The notes beneath the pieces were generated by a model. The model saw only the letters and a list, made by a program, of their open reading frames with translations, was not told the DNA's origin and made no database searches. Shown here in pieces: positions 44,071-56,907 of a stretch of 64,000 bases of DNA. The translations under genes were made by a program, and so were the position numbers. Origin of the DNA: Elephas maximus indicus (taxonomy: Eukaryota > Chordata > Mammalia > Proboscidea > Elephantidae); the NCBI RefSeq assembly GCF_024166365.1, contig NC_064839.1, positions 40,684,378 through 40,748,377 of the forward strand. The letters run 5' to 3'. Every line of letters starts with the position of its first letter. The stretch's first letter is position 1.

Positions 44071-45379
44071 GTAAAGGTGTGGGTGGACAGGGCTGTGTGA
44101 ACTGGAAAGTGAAATTTTAAAACATATTATTATGAATGTATATAAATCCTCAGGATTTTAGATTAGATCATCATGTAGATTACACACAAATAAACTCATT
44201 TTCTACAAGTGACTTCTATACAATCACTCTTCCCAGAATTAATCACGGTCTAAATTCAGGTATTTCTGACCACCAATGTCCCATCAAATTCCCAAAGTGG
44301 CCCAATGCACGCAACCTCCTCTAGGGTTATTAAGTGTACCTCTGGAAAGCTGGACTTCGCTCCTGACTGGCAGGTAATGGAAGAAGCTTGGCTGAAACAT
44401 CTACGAACTGCTCGTCATGATTTGTAACTACGTGTGCTACGTTATCAGTTTGGAACTGTAACCCATCACTGTTTATCCACACACAAATCATTATCCCCCA
44501 ATACAAGAGGAAGTGTAATCTATTATGCAGGGTAGTCCTGCAATTCTCTGCTTGCCCTGGTTATTTTCTGAAGAATTATGTGCAGACTCATAAAACACTA
44601 TCCCTCTAACCATCAAACATACTGACATGGGTGCCAGTGAGCGGAGAACATGTTAAAGAGCAAACAATCTGCCAGAATGGGTTGGAGCCAGGCAGCGCTG
44701 GCTGATACAAGATATGGGTAGTCACATGTGGGCTAAATGTACTATGTAACATTAACACATTTTAGGGAGGGTAATTTAGTGTATGTCTAGCCTGCAGTGA
44801 CGGTGAACAGCAAGGTGTGGTTTGCTACAGTAGGGGAGGTATAAGGTGCGGATGCTCATTTCACTGTGATTTTCATTCGGGTTTCCTGCAATTTAAAAAT
44901 TCCAGGATATTACATACTCACAGTCCATTTAATTAGCCATCTCAAATGAGATTTAGGGTATTGGATTAAAAAAAATAAAGATCAGAGCTAAAAAGATTCC
45001 ACCTGGAATGGAAACCACAGCTCTTTCAAAAGCTACAATATGATCCCTCTAGTTGGATCTCCGGGTTGTTTGGGTGGCTGTGGAAACACTGTTCCAGGCA
45101 GACACTCTGGCTCCTTATTACAAAGAGAAAATGAGAAGCACTTGGGCAAGCGGGCAATTCACTGTAAAATTATACAGCTGAAATAAATGGAGGCCTCGTG
45201 AGCAGTAGGCTCTACTAGTTTTCATGGTGAAAATAAAATTTCCTGATTTTAAAAAAAACATACTAATGATTATATTAAGGCCCGTGTGCCAAAAGTGGCT
45301 CATTTGCAAGGAGACTAGTCCATTTGAAAACTGCTAAATGTCACAAGTTCAAGGACACAAAATGTTTGAGTTAGGATGT

Positions 45380-45590
45380 AATGCCGTGTCTGTTACTATT
45401 AACAACAATGTCAGCAGCTCCTGCTCTAAGCTAGCGTAAGCCTCACCGCAGCAAGATGACATAGGGGGTATTATCTCCATTTTACAAATGAGGAAGTTAG
45501 GTGAACCCAAGGTCATATGGTCATAAGAGCTGAGATTTGAACACAGGCCTGTCAGACTACAACACCCATATTTGTTAACTTGCTTTTAAG
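45380..45590 (-). repeat. MIR SINE
   Basis: Reverse-strand MIR: gtattatctccattttacaa, atgaggaagttaggtgaacc, caaggtcatatggtcataag, gagatttgaacacaggcct. Confidence 0.75.
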
Positions 45591-48500
45591 CATGTGATTT
45601 CTGATTAAAAAAAAAAAAAAACAACTAAGTCCTGACTAATCCATCTGTTAATATGTAAGTAGTGTGGTCCATTTTTAAATAGATTCATTTCTGCATATAA
45701 GATTAGTGTTTGATTCCAGCGATGCCTACCCAAAACCATCCTTTTACAATTACCCATTTTAAAAGTCACCTTTCTGCCAAGCACATGACTGTGTTCTGCT
45801 AACTAGAGCATGAGCAGAGGCATGCAGCTCCCCTTCCGGAGCTACGCAGCTTCACATGGGCGCATGGGTGTCAGGCCAAGATGCTTTATTTCAGGCTCAA
45901 CACTCTGCACTCACGCTGTGTAATTTTCTTTATGCATTTGTTAGGACTCAGCATATTCAAATACAAAAAAATTCAGAGTTCCAGGCCATGTCTTATCTTC
46001 CTCCATTTGCAGTCTTAAGTTAGGGTAGTCATAGAAACAGACCAATAGGAGCTGTCGACAAATACATGCTGATGGATACATGAAGACTTTTGAGAACTTT
46101 TTGCAATTATCCTTCAGTGAATTGTGGAAATCACAATTTCCTGGACGTCCTGGTTAACTTCTTGAGACACCAGACTCCTAGGTGTTTCTCTGTATGATTT
46201 GTACTGAATGTAAAGGCGATGTTTTATGGACCCTCATTAAGCTGCCTTTGAACCTCTAATAGAAGGAGATTCTTCAAAATAGGCTTACCCTAATCATAGA
46301 TGCCACCAAGAATCAAGCTGTAAAAGCAATTATGGGAGAGTACTTTTTTTACTACTAGCTCTTTTAATCCAGCAAGGGATAACTGCAAAATATTATTTAA
46401 AAAATCCTTAAGGGGTCACAAAATAACTTTTTTTTTTTTTTAATTTGTTGATTATTGGCTTTTAAATACAAAATATCTCTTCTTCAGACCACAAGGGTCA
46501 CTCTGTAATCTTGTCTCGTGGCCAATTACTCTCAGGTCCTTGCTGTTCCCTAACAAGTAGATGGGATAAATTTTCAGGGTATTGTCTCCAGTGTTCTGGG
46601 AAGAAAAAGAGTGCATATTCCACTCACACCTCGCTTAAGACTGCCTCCCCCCTTAATATCTTGCTGGCAATTTTAGGATTTTCTCTTGTCTGTGCAACAG
46701 CCAGGTAACAACATGGGTCCAGGGAACAATAATATACTAGGCTAAGGGGACAGTTAATCTTTCCAGGTTAGGCAGGGGTACTAAACCCCCTGCATTGCTC
46801 CAGTCACACTCTGATGTGAGGTAAAATTGGTACTTCTGGGAGGCAAAGGGCTCTGCATTTCTCTTAGGTCTTTTCAATGCCCGGTCAATAGGAAATGTCC
46901 CTTCCCCAGAGATTTCATGAGAAGGGACGGAGGGAAGAGAGACAAAGCAAGACAGACAAATTATTATGGGATGAGCACCAGGATGTTCCTCTGAACATAC
47001 CAGGAAGGTGTTCATGGAATTATGGGAAAAAGGAGAAGGAAGAAAGGAGTGGAGTTGAGGGGGGAGGAGGGAGGCAGAGGTGCAAATAGCACTGAATGAC
47101 AACCAACAGCCAGCTTGCGACTGTACCACCAGTGTTACTGCTACAATCGAAGGCAACATCGATGCCAATAAATGGGTTAAATGTAAAAACAGCCCAAGAA
47201 TAAGCGACCAACTGCTTCGCAGCAACCCTATCAACAATGCATAATCAGCAGAGCGGGCAGTCAGTCAAAATGAGTTCCTGCTGAAATAGCAGCAGGAGCA
47301 GGGACTTCTGGAAATTCCGTGGAGATTCAGCAGTCAGTTAGCTGGGACAGGCTCTTTCAGGAAAGGTGGCCCTGTCAGTGACTCCAACTGCAAGGGCTGG
47401 CAGCAGTTGTACTTGCTAATTGAGGACCCTGATTTCAACTGGTTTTTACATGAAAGGCTATAGGTCTATTCCCCTAAGCATGATTTATAAAAATACTTAC
47501 TGAAATTTATACAAGAGCCTCAAGGCTTGTCTCACACAGCTTGAGGTCACCTAGCACTACTGAAGTCATGAAGGTGGTGGGAGAGGAAGACAGAAGAGGG
47601 TGATGGCCAAGAGGAGTAAGAAATAAAGAAAAGGAAGAGAAAATGTCCATAAGCAGATGTTTTATTATCAATGCAAAATATATATGGTGAGAAAAAAATT
47701 GTTTCTAAAAATTCTTAAAGGATAAAAACTAGCTTATGTGTCATGCCCAATGCATCAGGTGGGCACTTCCCTCTCTGAATTAGACCAAGACTATAGAAAC
47801 AGAATGGTGAAAGCCTCTTGTATCTTCCTCTGCTGCCCCCCATGCTAAAGGTAGGCTTTTCTTTTGAAAGCTCTATGAAATTATCCAATCCACCATGTGA
47901 AATCAGGTGAGCAAAAGGCTTACAACCAGGGTTCTTTCCAAGAAACCAGTATTAAGCTCTGTGACTGAAGAAGGGGGCAGTTCTTGGTCCCTGACTCCAC
48001 AACAGTAAAAAATTCATTGTTGCTGGTCTTGAAAACCAGCCAGCCTGTCATTTCAGGTTCCTCAAAGCCAGGCAGGTGGCATTTTATTCTTGGGCCTTTG
48101 GGTAAAGACAGGATTAGTCAAGGAGAGCATTTGCACAGCGCACAGTACCGGGAAGTCGTTAATTGCTTGTATGGACCAACGTCGCCGGGCAGAGCGAGGA
48201 GACATCTGTGCGTGAAAACGTTACACCCAGGAGGAGGGAAGAAAAACACCAAGAAAATTAAAAGGGAAAAATATAGAATAAAATGAAAGCTTCCCACACA
48301 TCTGATGGATTAAAAGGTACGATAATATACTCCAAAAATTGGGAATGGAATGACTGAAAAATCTGAACCTAGGCACAGCTGTATTTGGATTCCTTCACCT
48401 CCCTCCCAGCCCATCCCACTCCAACTGCAACTTCAGTTTCATTGTACTATATTAACAACACTGCTATGATAAAGGAACTACAATCAACGTTTGAGGTACT

Positions 48501-50057
48501 TAGTCCTAAGATCACAGTGCAAGTGGAGAAATAAAGGCAGAAGACTCTGTTCTCTTTCCCCTTTAACAGGTGAGAAGCAGAGTATGTATGTGAGGGTACA
48601 TTCTTGTTCCTAAGAAGGAAGGCGCTCTTAAACAGGCTCAACTTCAATTTTTGGGGGCTGTGTGGTTACGGTGCGGTAGGGACATTAGAAGTCTTCGTCT
48701 TGGTACTGCAGTACTATTTTCAGAGAGGAACTATTTTCACAACGGGGAAAATGAGAGCCCTGGAGAAATGAAGGGAACGGAGGAAGCTAAAGCTGAGGAG
48801 TTGCACCCTTGAGGGCACTCCTGCCACCATCATGAGCGTCTGAGTATGTAATATTGACTGTGGAAATTAGAAATGATTTTATTAACTTCAAGACCTCCCC
48901 AGTTATTTACATTACAGCTATTTTAGTGAGATAAAATGAAGCAAATATGGGAGGTTGCAAAATTTTTTGAAAATGTATATAGGACAATGCCTAATGTTTA
49001 AGTTTTGGCCTTCTGAGTTACCCTAGGAGTAACAATATTTCAGGTTTATCAACTACTAATAGCTGGTCCAGTTGCCAAAATGAATGTTAGCACCTCCCTG
49101 TGCTTTCTAATTGCCTGTGAAATTTCTAGGATTTTTAAGGTCTGTCATACTTTTAAATTTCTAGGAGCAAACCTTGAAATTCCATCTGGAGAACATTTGA
49201 GTAAATGTAATGATATGATCTAAGCAGGGTAGGTTAAAAACACACAAGAGAAACAAATAAACGAATAGAGAAATGATCTGTAATCCCAAAATGGCTCTAT
49301 ATTTTCTATAATCTCAAAAATACTTTATAATTTCTTTTTTGCAACACTTTAATGCTGCTATACTCTGTTCCTATATTCTCTCTCATTTAAAGCTCTCAAG
49401 GGTGGAGATCAAAAAGGGAGAAAGAAAAATGCTGGAAAATTTTTTTTACTGAAAATGAAGAGAAATTCAGTAAACTGAAATAGCTTCTAGAAAAAAAGTA
49501 GAAGTGATAACGACATGTGAAACTAGACACCTGGAGGATTAGAAAATACTCCTGGAGGGACAAAACTGTATCAACCTCCAAGAAAAAGATAAGGTGGCCT
49601 ATATACCATATCATGGCTATATTTAATTTCTTTCATCTCCCTTCTTGCCCCATATAAGTGGGATGGATATGAATAAGCATCAAGGAGAGATAATTATTTC
49701 AAATTCATCACAAAATAACTGACTCATTCATTTTACCTTCTTAAGCTGTTAGGTTGAACCACCTGAAACTTATTTTTTTAGGTCAAAAACGGGGAAACAT
49801 CAGCAATTTCATCTGATTTAATATAATATTATATGTCATCCACTAAAATGAAACCCTTCCAGGAACCCCAATGTTCAAGGTCTACTTCTTGATCTGTGTG
49901 ATTATTAATTCACTGAATTATACACTTACGATTTGTGAACTTTTCTGTATGTATGTTATACATCAAAAGTTCCACATAAAATCATAATAAAAAAGTGTCC
50001 CCCATTTTATTTGGTCACTATTTGAAATAAAACTTAAAGATCACTTTCTGTGTGACA

Positions 50058-50214
50058 CTCCCATTGCCGTCAAGTCGATTCTGACTCGTAATGACCCCAC
50101 AGGACAGAGTAGAACTGCCCCATAGAGTTTCCAACAAGTGCCTGGTGGATTCAAACTGCCAACCTTTTGGTTAGCAGCTGTACTTCTAAACCACTATGTC
50201 ACCACGGTTTCCTG
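50058..50214 (-). mobile_element. AfroSINE, short form
   Basis: On the plus strand: cattgccgtcaagtcgattc (tail), then ggacagagtagaactgcccc, then gattcaaactgccaaccttt (B box), ending actatgtcaccacggtttcc. Sense to WDR59. Confidence 0.88.
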
Positions 50215-50411
50215 TGTGATACTAAAAAACTAGGGGACTGTAATCATGGAGATCCTCTCCCTTTTCCATGGAGAAACAGCACACAAGGGAGCACTCCAAA
50301 CTGCATTTATCATGCTTCTTCCTCCACTCCCCAGCAAATCCTATCTGATAAGAGATAACTATCCATGAGCCTTTGGTCCCTCTTTATGATTATGGTGTTT
50401 GTAGTAAAAGA

Positions 50412-50613
50412 GGGACGCCCTGGTGGCACAGTGGTTAAGTGCTCAGTGGCTAACTGAAAGGCCAGCAGTTCAAACCCACCAGCAGCTCCACAGGATAAAA
50501 GACCTGGGAACCTGCTTCCATAAAGAATTACAACCTCGGAAACCCTATGGGACAGTTCTACTCTGTCCTATAGGGTCCTATAAGTTGGAATCAACTCAAT
50601 GGCAATGGGCAGA
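50412..50613 (+). mobile_element. AfroSINE, long form
   Basis: Begins gggacgccctggtggcacag and keeps the central block (ggataaaagacctgggaacc, tgcttccataaagaattaca). The tail is ataagttggaatcaactcaa. It lies about 200 bases from the oppositely oriented copy at 50058. Confidence 0.9.
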
Positions 50614-52144
50614 GAGGTCAGATAATCAAAAATGTGAACATAGCTTTATAAGGTCTTTTGCATTAAGAGAAGTCCCATCTTGGAGCTGCAGTTATTTTGA
50701 CTAAAGATGGCCTTTCCACACTACCAGAGTCAAAAGTGCTGGTAACCTATTTTGCCCAATCCAAACCCAAGCAGGGGTTTGCACATGACATGAATTGAAG
50801 GGGAATTCAGAACTATCTCTTTGACTACAAGATCTCAACCTAGCCCCGACACTAAAGAAAATTCCCACATTTACTCAATCATGACTCTGTCTGGCTATTA
50901 TGGTAATAAAACGCTTTAGTCCCAACCAATTTATTAAGTCATCTACCCAGTTATCTGCTGGCTTGTGAAAAAAAGAACCAAAAACTTTGAACGCGAAGGC
51001 CTTGGGGGAGAAAACAGTTTAGTAGGTGCTCTTTTTTTCTAAGGAGGCTGGTGACAGCCACTGAGGCAGAATTCTATTAGAGACAAAATGAAGGTGACTG
51101 TAAAAAAACTGCTCAGAAAGGCAACAAAAAAAATTTTCCCCATCCAACTGAACAGTTCTGCCCAAGACTGGTCCCGTCCCGAACATTAGTTCCTGCCACT
51201 TGTTTCAGTTGCTACGGCCCTAAGACAAGACAACAAAGATGGTCAGCTATTCGTGTGAACCAAGGTTAGATACTATACTGCAATCAAACTGAAGACACAT
51301 ATTTGCTAGAAATTGTTTTTTTATTTAAAATAATTTAATACTTTGTTTTTAAAAAAATAAATTTTAATTATAGACCATCCGTCATTTTTCACTTAGTGGG
51401 GGACATCCACAGAGAATTACTAAGGACTGAGCTTGTGCAGTACCTTAGCAGTAACTCTGTTTAAAACATCAAGTCAGTTAAAAATCTGTTTAAGCCAGAC
51501 TCTCGATCTGACAACACAGGAAGAGTTTTTAGGGTCTTTCCTACCACTCTGCCAACATTCTCTAGACTGTTGTCACCAAAGGCTCCTGAGAGTTGACAGT
51601 TAATAATTATTATTTTAGGGACAATGAGTTCCTTAAGAACCCAGGAACATAAGGATAAGTTCAGGCGATTTTTGTATAAACTGGTCCATTCAAATAGATA
51701 CCTAAGTGTAGACTTAATAAAAATACAAAATTTTTTTACAGTCAACTTTAAAAAAATTTCTCGCAGCTACAAAGTTCTACATATAACAAGATCCTAAGCC
51801 TTCTGAAGCATCCTTTAATTTGTTGACAAACATCAGAATAGCTAGGAAGATCTGAAGCTAAATTATTCTACTTGAAATAATGAGAATCAACTCAATGAAT
51901 AGGGATTACAAGGACAGGGTTAAATGGGACTGAAAAATATAGGTTTAAAAACTAACTCCCCACACTTCACAGAAGTTAAAACCAACTGAAAGGAAACAAG
52001 TAATGGTCTTTTTAAAACTAATTTTGAAAGTCGAAGACTATAGGGGGCTTACTAATTTAGTTGCTATGCATGGCGGACAGGGAGACAAAGAACAAGAATC
52101 CATGGTAAGTAATAAAAATCAAAGGCCATGGCTCTACTGCTTAC

Positions 52145-52298
52145 CCTTTCCTTGTAGTAGAAGGAGCTGATTGAGACCTGCTCTTTCTCGCTGCGGGTGG
52201 GGCTTCCACTGTATAAACGAAGATTCCCAGGGGCTTCAGTGCGGATCTTCATTGGAGCAATCAAGCCAGTATGATAAGCAGACAAGGCTGAGAGAGAT
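52145..52298 (-). CDS. WDR59: WDR59 coding exon (SLSALSAYHTGL)
   Basis: 154 nt: one base completing Arg, then SLSALSAYHTGLIAPMKIRT, PGNLRLYSGSPTRSEKEQVS, ISSFYYKER, ending on a codon boundary. The acceptor is ttttcaaccgcag and the donor is aagg/gtaagc. An alternative AG ten bases further in would break the phase, so I chose the outer one. Ser/Thr-rich, likely a regulated linker region. No kinase motif is claimed. Confidence 0.96.
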
Positions 52299-52464
52299 CT
52301 GCGGTTGAAAATGCAGAATTAGCCATACTGCCTTCTAGTCTTCCCACATTTCTAAAAGTAGTGCTGTTTTTAACACTTGGTAAAACCAAGGGAGATAGAG
52401 GGAAAGACAGACAAAGTGGGAAGAAAATGGAAACTCGAAAAAAGAACTAAGTTAAACTAATTGA

Positions 52465-53000
52465 ATAAATTAAAGCTACAACGAGATAGTACTACATACC
52501 CACCAGAGCAGCTAAAATTGAAAAGAGTGACAATACCAAGTTTGGGAGAGAATGTGAAGCAACCAGACCTCTGAAACATTGCCAGTGAGAGTATAAAATG
52601 GCACGGCCAGTGCAGACACACTTCTTGGAAATTTCTAATAAAGTTAAACATACATCTATCCTATGATTCAATAATTCTACTTCTTAGGTAGAGAAATTAA
52701 CATATACGTCCATAAAAAGACTTGTATGTAGGTTTATTCATAATAGCCCAAAACTGGAATCAATCTATATGTCCATCAATAGGAGAATGAATAAAGAAAT
52801 TGTTATATTCATACAATAGAATATTCCGTAGCAATAAAAAAGAACAAACTGATGATACGTGTAACAATGTGGACCAATTTCAACATTACCTTGAATAAAC
52901 CAGACAAAAAATAGTACATAGTACATGAACTTGTATTTAAATAAAGGTCAAGAACAGGCAAAACTAATCTATGATGATGGAAGTCAGAACAGTGGTTTCC
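52465..53000 (+). mobile_element. Old L1 3' region, part 1 (interrupted)
   Basis: L1M-type ORF2 end and 3' UTR: gagatagtactacataccca, tggaatcaatctatatgtcc, atcaataggagaatgaataa, tattccgtagcaataaaaaa. Interrupted at 53000 and resumed at 53573. Confidence 0.85.
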
Positions 53001-53557
53001 CAGAAAGGGCCACATAAACCAGAGACTACATCAGCCTGAGACCAGAAGAACTAGATGGTGCCCAGCTACAACCCATGACTGCCCTGACAGGGAAAACAAC
53101 AGAGAACCCCTGAGGGAACAGGAGACCAATGGGATGCAGACCCCAAATTCTTGTAAAAAGACCAGACTCAACGGTCTGACGGAGACTATTAGGACCTCGG
53201 TGGTCATGGCCCCCAGACCTTCTGTTGGCCCAGGACAGGAACCATTCCCAAAGCCAACTCTCCAGACAGGGATTGGACTGGACAATGGGTTGGAGAGGGA
53301 TGCTGGTGAGGAGTGAGCTTCTTGGATCAGGTGGACACTTGAGACTATGCTGGCATCTCCTGCCTGAAGGGGAGATGAGAGAGTAGAAGGGGTTAGAAGC
53401 TGGTGAAATGGACATGAAATGAGAGAGCGGAGGAAGGGAGGGGGCTGTCTCATTAGGGGGAGAGCAATTGGGAGTACGTAGCAAGGTGTATATAAGTTTC
53501 TGTGTGAGAGACTGACTTGATTTGTAAACTTTCACTTAAAGCACAATTAAAAAAAAA
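53001..53557 (+). mobile_element. Young L1 3' UTR fragment inserted in the old L1
   Basis: A 5'-truncated copy limited to the 3' UTR and tail (cacttaaagcacaattaaaa and A-run). Target-site duplications: agaacagtggtttcc at 52986-53000 and agaatagtggtttcc at 53558-53572, one mismatch in 15. Confidence 0.93.
53026..53535 (-). other. Antisense ORF in the L1 3' UTR (169 codons)
   Basis: The longest example of the antisense 3' UTR frame: MKVYKSSQSLT at the start, RRCQHSLKCPPDPRSSLL in the middle, NRRSGGHDHRG, and SSSGLRLM before the stop. It aligns along its whole length with 22222-22722, with few gaps. A sense-strand frame is open through much of the same stretch (to 53316). No known domain. Confidence 0.5.
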
Positions 53558-53572
53558 AGAATAGTGGTTTCC

Positions 53573-53712
53573 TCTGGGAAAGGAGGGGCTGGGAAAGGCG
53601 ACCATGGAACTTTGACCAGGGGGTGACGGCAATGTTCTGTATTTTAATCTAGGTGTTGGTAACCAAGATGTACACTTAGGATATTCATATTGTAAATTAT
53701 ACCTTTATAAAG
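53573..53712 (+). mobile_element. Old L1 3' region, part 2
   Basis: Continues the element split at 53000: tctgggaaaggaggggctgg, tctgtattttaatctaggtg, attgtaaattatacctttat. Confidence 0.8.
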
Positions 53713-54169
53713 TACTGTTAGTATTTTGCTCTCTGATCCAAAGCCTGAGTAGAGATACTAGCTGTTTTCTTTTGAAAGCAGGTGATTGTTTCCTGGCCCA
53801 ACTTTTCAAATACGGAGCCAGTTTAACATAGAATCTCTGGTACTTAACCTCCAGTTCTCGTGGGATCAAGGTCTCATCTACCTGGGTTATCACAGGAGGC
53901 TGTGACAGGGAACCTCCTAGTATAGCAGTAGGCACTACTCATGTATTTAGTTCAGTCCCTTTTCTTTCCTGTTAGCTCAGCCTATTCATCCATCCCAGAA
54001 CCCATAGGGATTCTGATTAGATCCTATCCAATATATCCAGGTGCTTATAGCAGGAGGGTTTCCCAAGTCATCTTGGTCACCATACTGCACAACCAAAAGT
54101 CGATAACCTTTAAATTAAAAAAAAAAGTATTAGCGATGGGAAACAGAGCACTCACAATGTGCCCGACAG

Positions 54170-54400
54170 TATTCTAAATGCTTTACTCATGTAATCTTCA
54201 CAGCAATAACGAGGTAGGTACTATTAAAAAAAAAACCCAGTGCCATCGAGTACTACTACCATCCCATTTTACTGCTGAAGAAACTAAAACAAAGTTTAGA
54301 TAACCTGCCCAAGGTCACAGAAATAAAAATGGCAAAACCAAGATTTGGATCCAGGTGGTTTAGCTCCAAAGTCCATATTCCTATTCACTATGATAGGCTG
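54170..54400 (-). repeat. MIR SINE with internal A-run insertion
   Basis: Plus strand: ctttactcatgtaatcttca, aacgaggtaggtactatt, then an A9 run with a short inserted stretch (ccagtgccatcgag, an AfroSINE/RTE-tail-like word), then ccattttactgctgaagaaa, cccaaggtcacagaaataaa and tttggatccaggtgg. Confidence 0.75.
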
Positions 54401-54941
54401 ACTCTAAGAATAAAAACTAAACACAGAAAAATAAGAAAAACCTGTTAAGTTGTTAACAGTGGCCCTCCCTGGGACATGGAAAAGGAAAAGAATGACTTTC
54501 ACATTTTAATTGAAAACTTCTGTAGTGCTTGAGTTTTTCAACATACTACTTACTTAATTAAACATTTTTTTATAATGATAGAAGCAGCATGCTAATGTTG
54601 TAGAACTCTGGTTCATCCTTCATCATTATTTCCAGTTTTATTTAATGTTTAAATAATGTTTTACCAACAGGGGGAAGGCACACTAAAATAAGAATTTACC
54701 TTGTTTGGACAACAGCTTTTATCAAGCTACTCCTAATGGTTTGGGAGTAACCCAACCCAATAGCAGAAATCTCGGCTTAGTTGCAATTTAATGAACCTTG
54801 ATCATTCTCAAATAAATCTTATAATGGAAGTTTACTGAAGAAATAAAACAAACTGTCCAAACAAACTCAGTGGTTGTCCTGAGATTTCTGCCCACTTCTG
54901 GCCCCATGAACACAGATTACTTCTGCATCTCATGGACTTAC

Positions 54942-55011
54942 CTAGGAGTGGGTTCTGTTGGAGAAACTGCTCGGTGCATCGTCACAGGCCTTGTGAAATA
55001 CACCAGATAAC
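54942..55011 (-). CDS. WDR59: WDR59 coding exon (70 nt)
   Basis: Two bases completing Gly, then YLVYFTRPVTMHRAVSPTEP, TP and two bases of Arg. The acceptor is cctttgtcag and the donor is cctag/gtaagt. It closes the segment that links the RWD domain to the Ser-rich region. Confidence 0.96.
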
Positions 55012-55534
55012 CTGACAAAGGACACATCACACATGCACATCAATGTCGATGAGCTGTATAAGGGAAATCTTAAGGCAGCATTGATCAATCTTTTTCTATC
55101 TCAATATATCTGAGGGATAAGACACATTTTCATAAGTTACAAAGGCTCATGAGTGCAGTGATTTTTATCAAGAGCAAACATCAGAATTCCTAGGAATTCA
55201 GGAAGTGTATGGGGATGCATATGGTTTGTATAAAGTCCTCTGAGGTACTTTATATTTCCTTGCTAGAGGATCTGCCCCTGTTGAGACCTAGTGCTTTGAG
55301 TAGAAACTCAAATCCAAGCTCATCAGAATGAAAAAATATAAGACTGTAATTTTGCTGAATATCCTTAGGATGTGTCTACAGGCATCAATTTCAACATCAG
55401 ACAACAAACACTGCTACATGAGTCTGAGTTCTCAGAAAATAAAAAAAATTCTCTGGTGGAGACATTCATAAAGAATATATGATACTCTTATTTGATCTCT
55501 AAATCTACAATCAGAGAACCAAAAATAGACCAAC

Positions 55535-55691
55535 CTGCTCCACAGAACCTAGCCCCAGAAGTCCTAGGAAAGGGGATATTGGCATCCTGGTATGACCCAT
55601 AGGCAGTGGTTACACGGGCAAATGTTGGTAAGGGCGGTGTGACAGAGTTTGGGAGAGCAAAGGGGTTGCTGGAAGCACTGTCTTCTTGGTT
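55535..55691 (-). CDS. WDR59: WDR59 coding exon (NQEDSASSNPF)
   Basis: 157 nt from a codon boundary: NQEDSASSNPFALPNSVTPP, then LPTFARVTTAYGSYQDANIP, FPRTSGARFCGA and one base of Gly. The acceptor is tttttaaatttcag and the donor is gcag/gttggt, again lacking the consensus A at +3. Directly follows the RWD domain. Confidence 0.96.
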
Positions 55692-55859
55692 CTGAAATTT
55701 AAAAATCAACAACTAAAAAAAAAACATAATCTGTCTTAAAACTGAATTACAAAATAAAGCACATGATTTAAAAAATCAGGTAGCCCAAGATTTTAGGGAG
55801 GAAGAAATGGAACAGAACTACTAAAGCATATGTGGGAACAACAATTTCATTCTTCACAC

Positions 55860-55955
55860 CACAAAAGACTCAAGGCAGGAGACGAGCTGGCGCAGGCAGG
55901 GCTCCAAACAACTCTGGTTGCGTTTCACTTTTTGCAGGGAAGTGTCTTTCAGGAT
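55860..55955 (-). CDS. WDR59: WDR59 coding exon (end of RWD domain)
   Basis: 96 nt, 32 whole codons: ILKDTSLQKVKRNQSCLEPC, then LRQLVSCLESFV. The acceptor is tgctttttttag and the donor is ttgtg/gtgtga. It forms the C-terminal helix of the RWD fold. The exon is in phase on both sides, so skipping would keep the frame but destroy the domain. Confidence 0.96.
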
Positions 55956-56702
55956 CTAAAAAAAGCACAGAGCATAGTCAAGAGTGGCAACAGATTTCTC
56001 CTGATTTGCTGTTATTCTGCAAAGCACTCAGAAGCAATGAAGATGCAGGAAGAGTGGACCATGTTTAAGTCTGAGGCTTCCAACCTTCTATACAGTCTGA
56101 GAGAGAAGGATTCATTTCTGATCCTTAGAAAAACCATCTCCTTAGCCAAGACAAGCACACATGCTGGCTTTAGGAGGGCACGCTTCCAGTAAAAGAATAA
56201 CAATTCCTTCTTTCTAGTGAATTCTGTCCCCTTCCTTTTCCCTCACCCCTGACCACCATGAGAAATCTCAGTACCTTAGTGGTAACATACATTGGACTGG
56301 ACTGAAAATTGCTCTGAGTGATACAAGCCCGGGGGGATGGATTTCTCTTTAGTGAAAATTATAATGTTTTTATTTGCTGTCCTTTAAAAACATAAATCCT
56401 AACATTTTAAGTCACATGCTATATATATGAGTTGGCGTACCCATACTGAAGATAAGCATATAAATTAGACTTTCATTGTCCAACAGGACAGTCACTGCCC
56501 ACACGGGTCTACTTAGCACATGGAACGTGGCTAGTCCAAATAGAAGTGTGCTGCAAGTGTTAAACTCACACCAAATGTTGAAGACTTAGTACAAAAAAAA
56601 AAAAAGAATATAAAGTATCTCAGTAAGTTTTTATATTGGTTATATCTGATAATACTTCGGATATACTGGATTAAATAAAATATTGTTACGATTTATTTAC
56701 CT

Positions 56703-56907
56703 GCTAAACCTGTTGCCGTTGAGTTGATTCTGACTCATAGCAACCCTACAGGACAGAGTAGAGCTGACACATGTGGCTTCCAAGGCTGTAATCTTTATGG
56801 GAGCAGACTGCCACATCTTTTTCCCACAGAGTGGTTGGTGGGTTCGGACCACTGGCCCTTCGGTTAGCAGCCAAGTGCCTATAACCACTGTACCACTAGG
56901 GCTCTTT
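56703..56907 (-). mobile_element. AfroSINE, long form
   Basis: Plus strand: ctgttgccgttgagttgatt (tail), aggacagagtagagctgaca, the central block gtaatctttatgggagcaga, the B box gggttcggaccactggccct, then gtaccactagggctc. Confidence 0.9.

Larger units (their letters stand above)
42996..52144. other. Large WDR59 intron without internal genes
   Basis: A 9.1-kb intron. Recognised inside: a poly(A) run at about 43268-43290, MIR fragments near 43880-44070 and 45380-45590, and two AfroSINEs at 50.1 and 50.4 kb. Open frames such as the 166-codon minus frame at 46737-47237 have no domain. The remainder looks like ordinary unique sequence. Confidence 0.6.

Noticed and set aside
46737..47237. 166-codon minus-strand open frame in the large WDR59 intron
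   Set aside because: No recognisable domain, no splice or promoter context, and a hydrophobic start followed by low-information sequence. Length is within chance for 64 kb.
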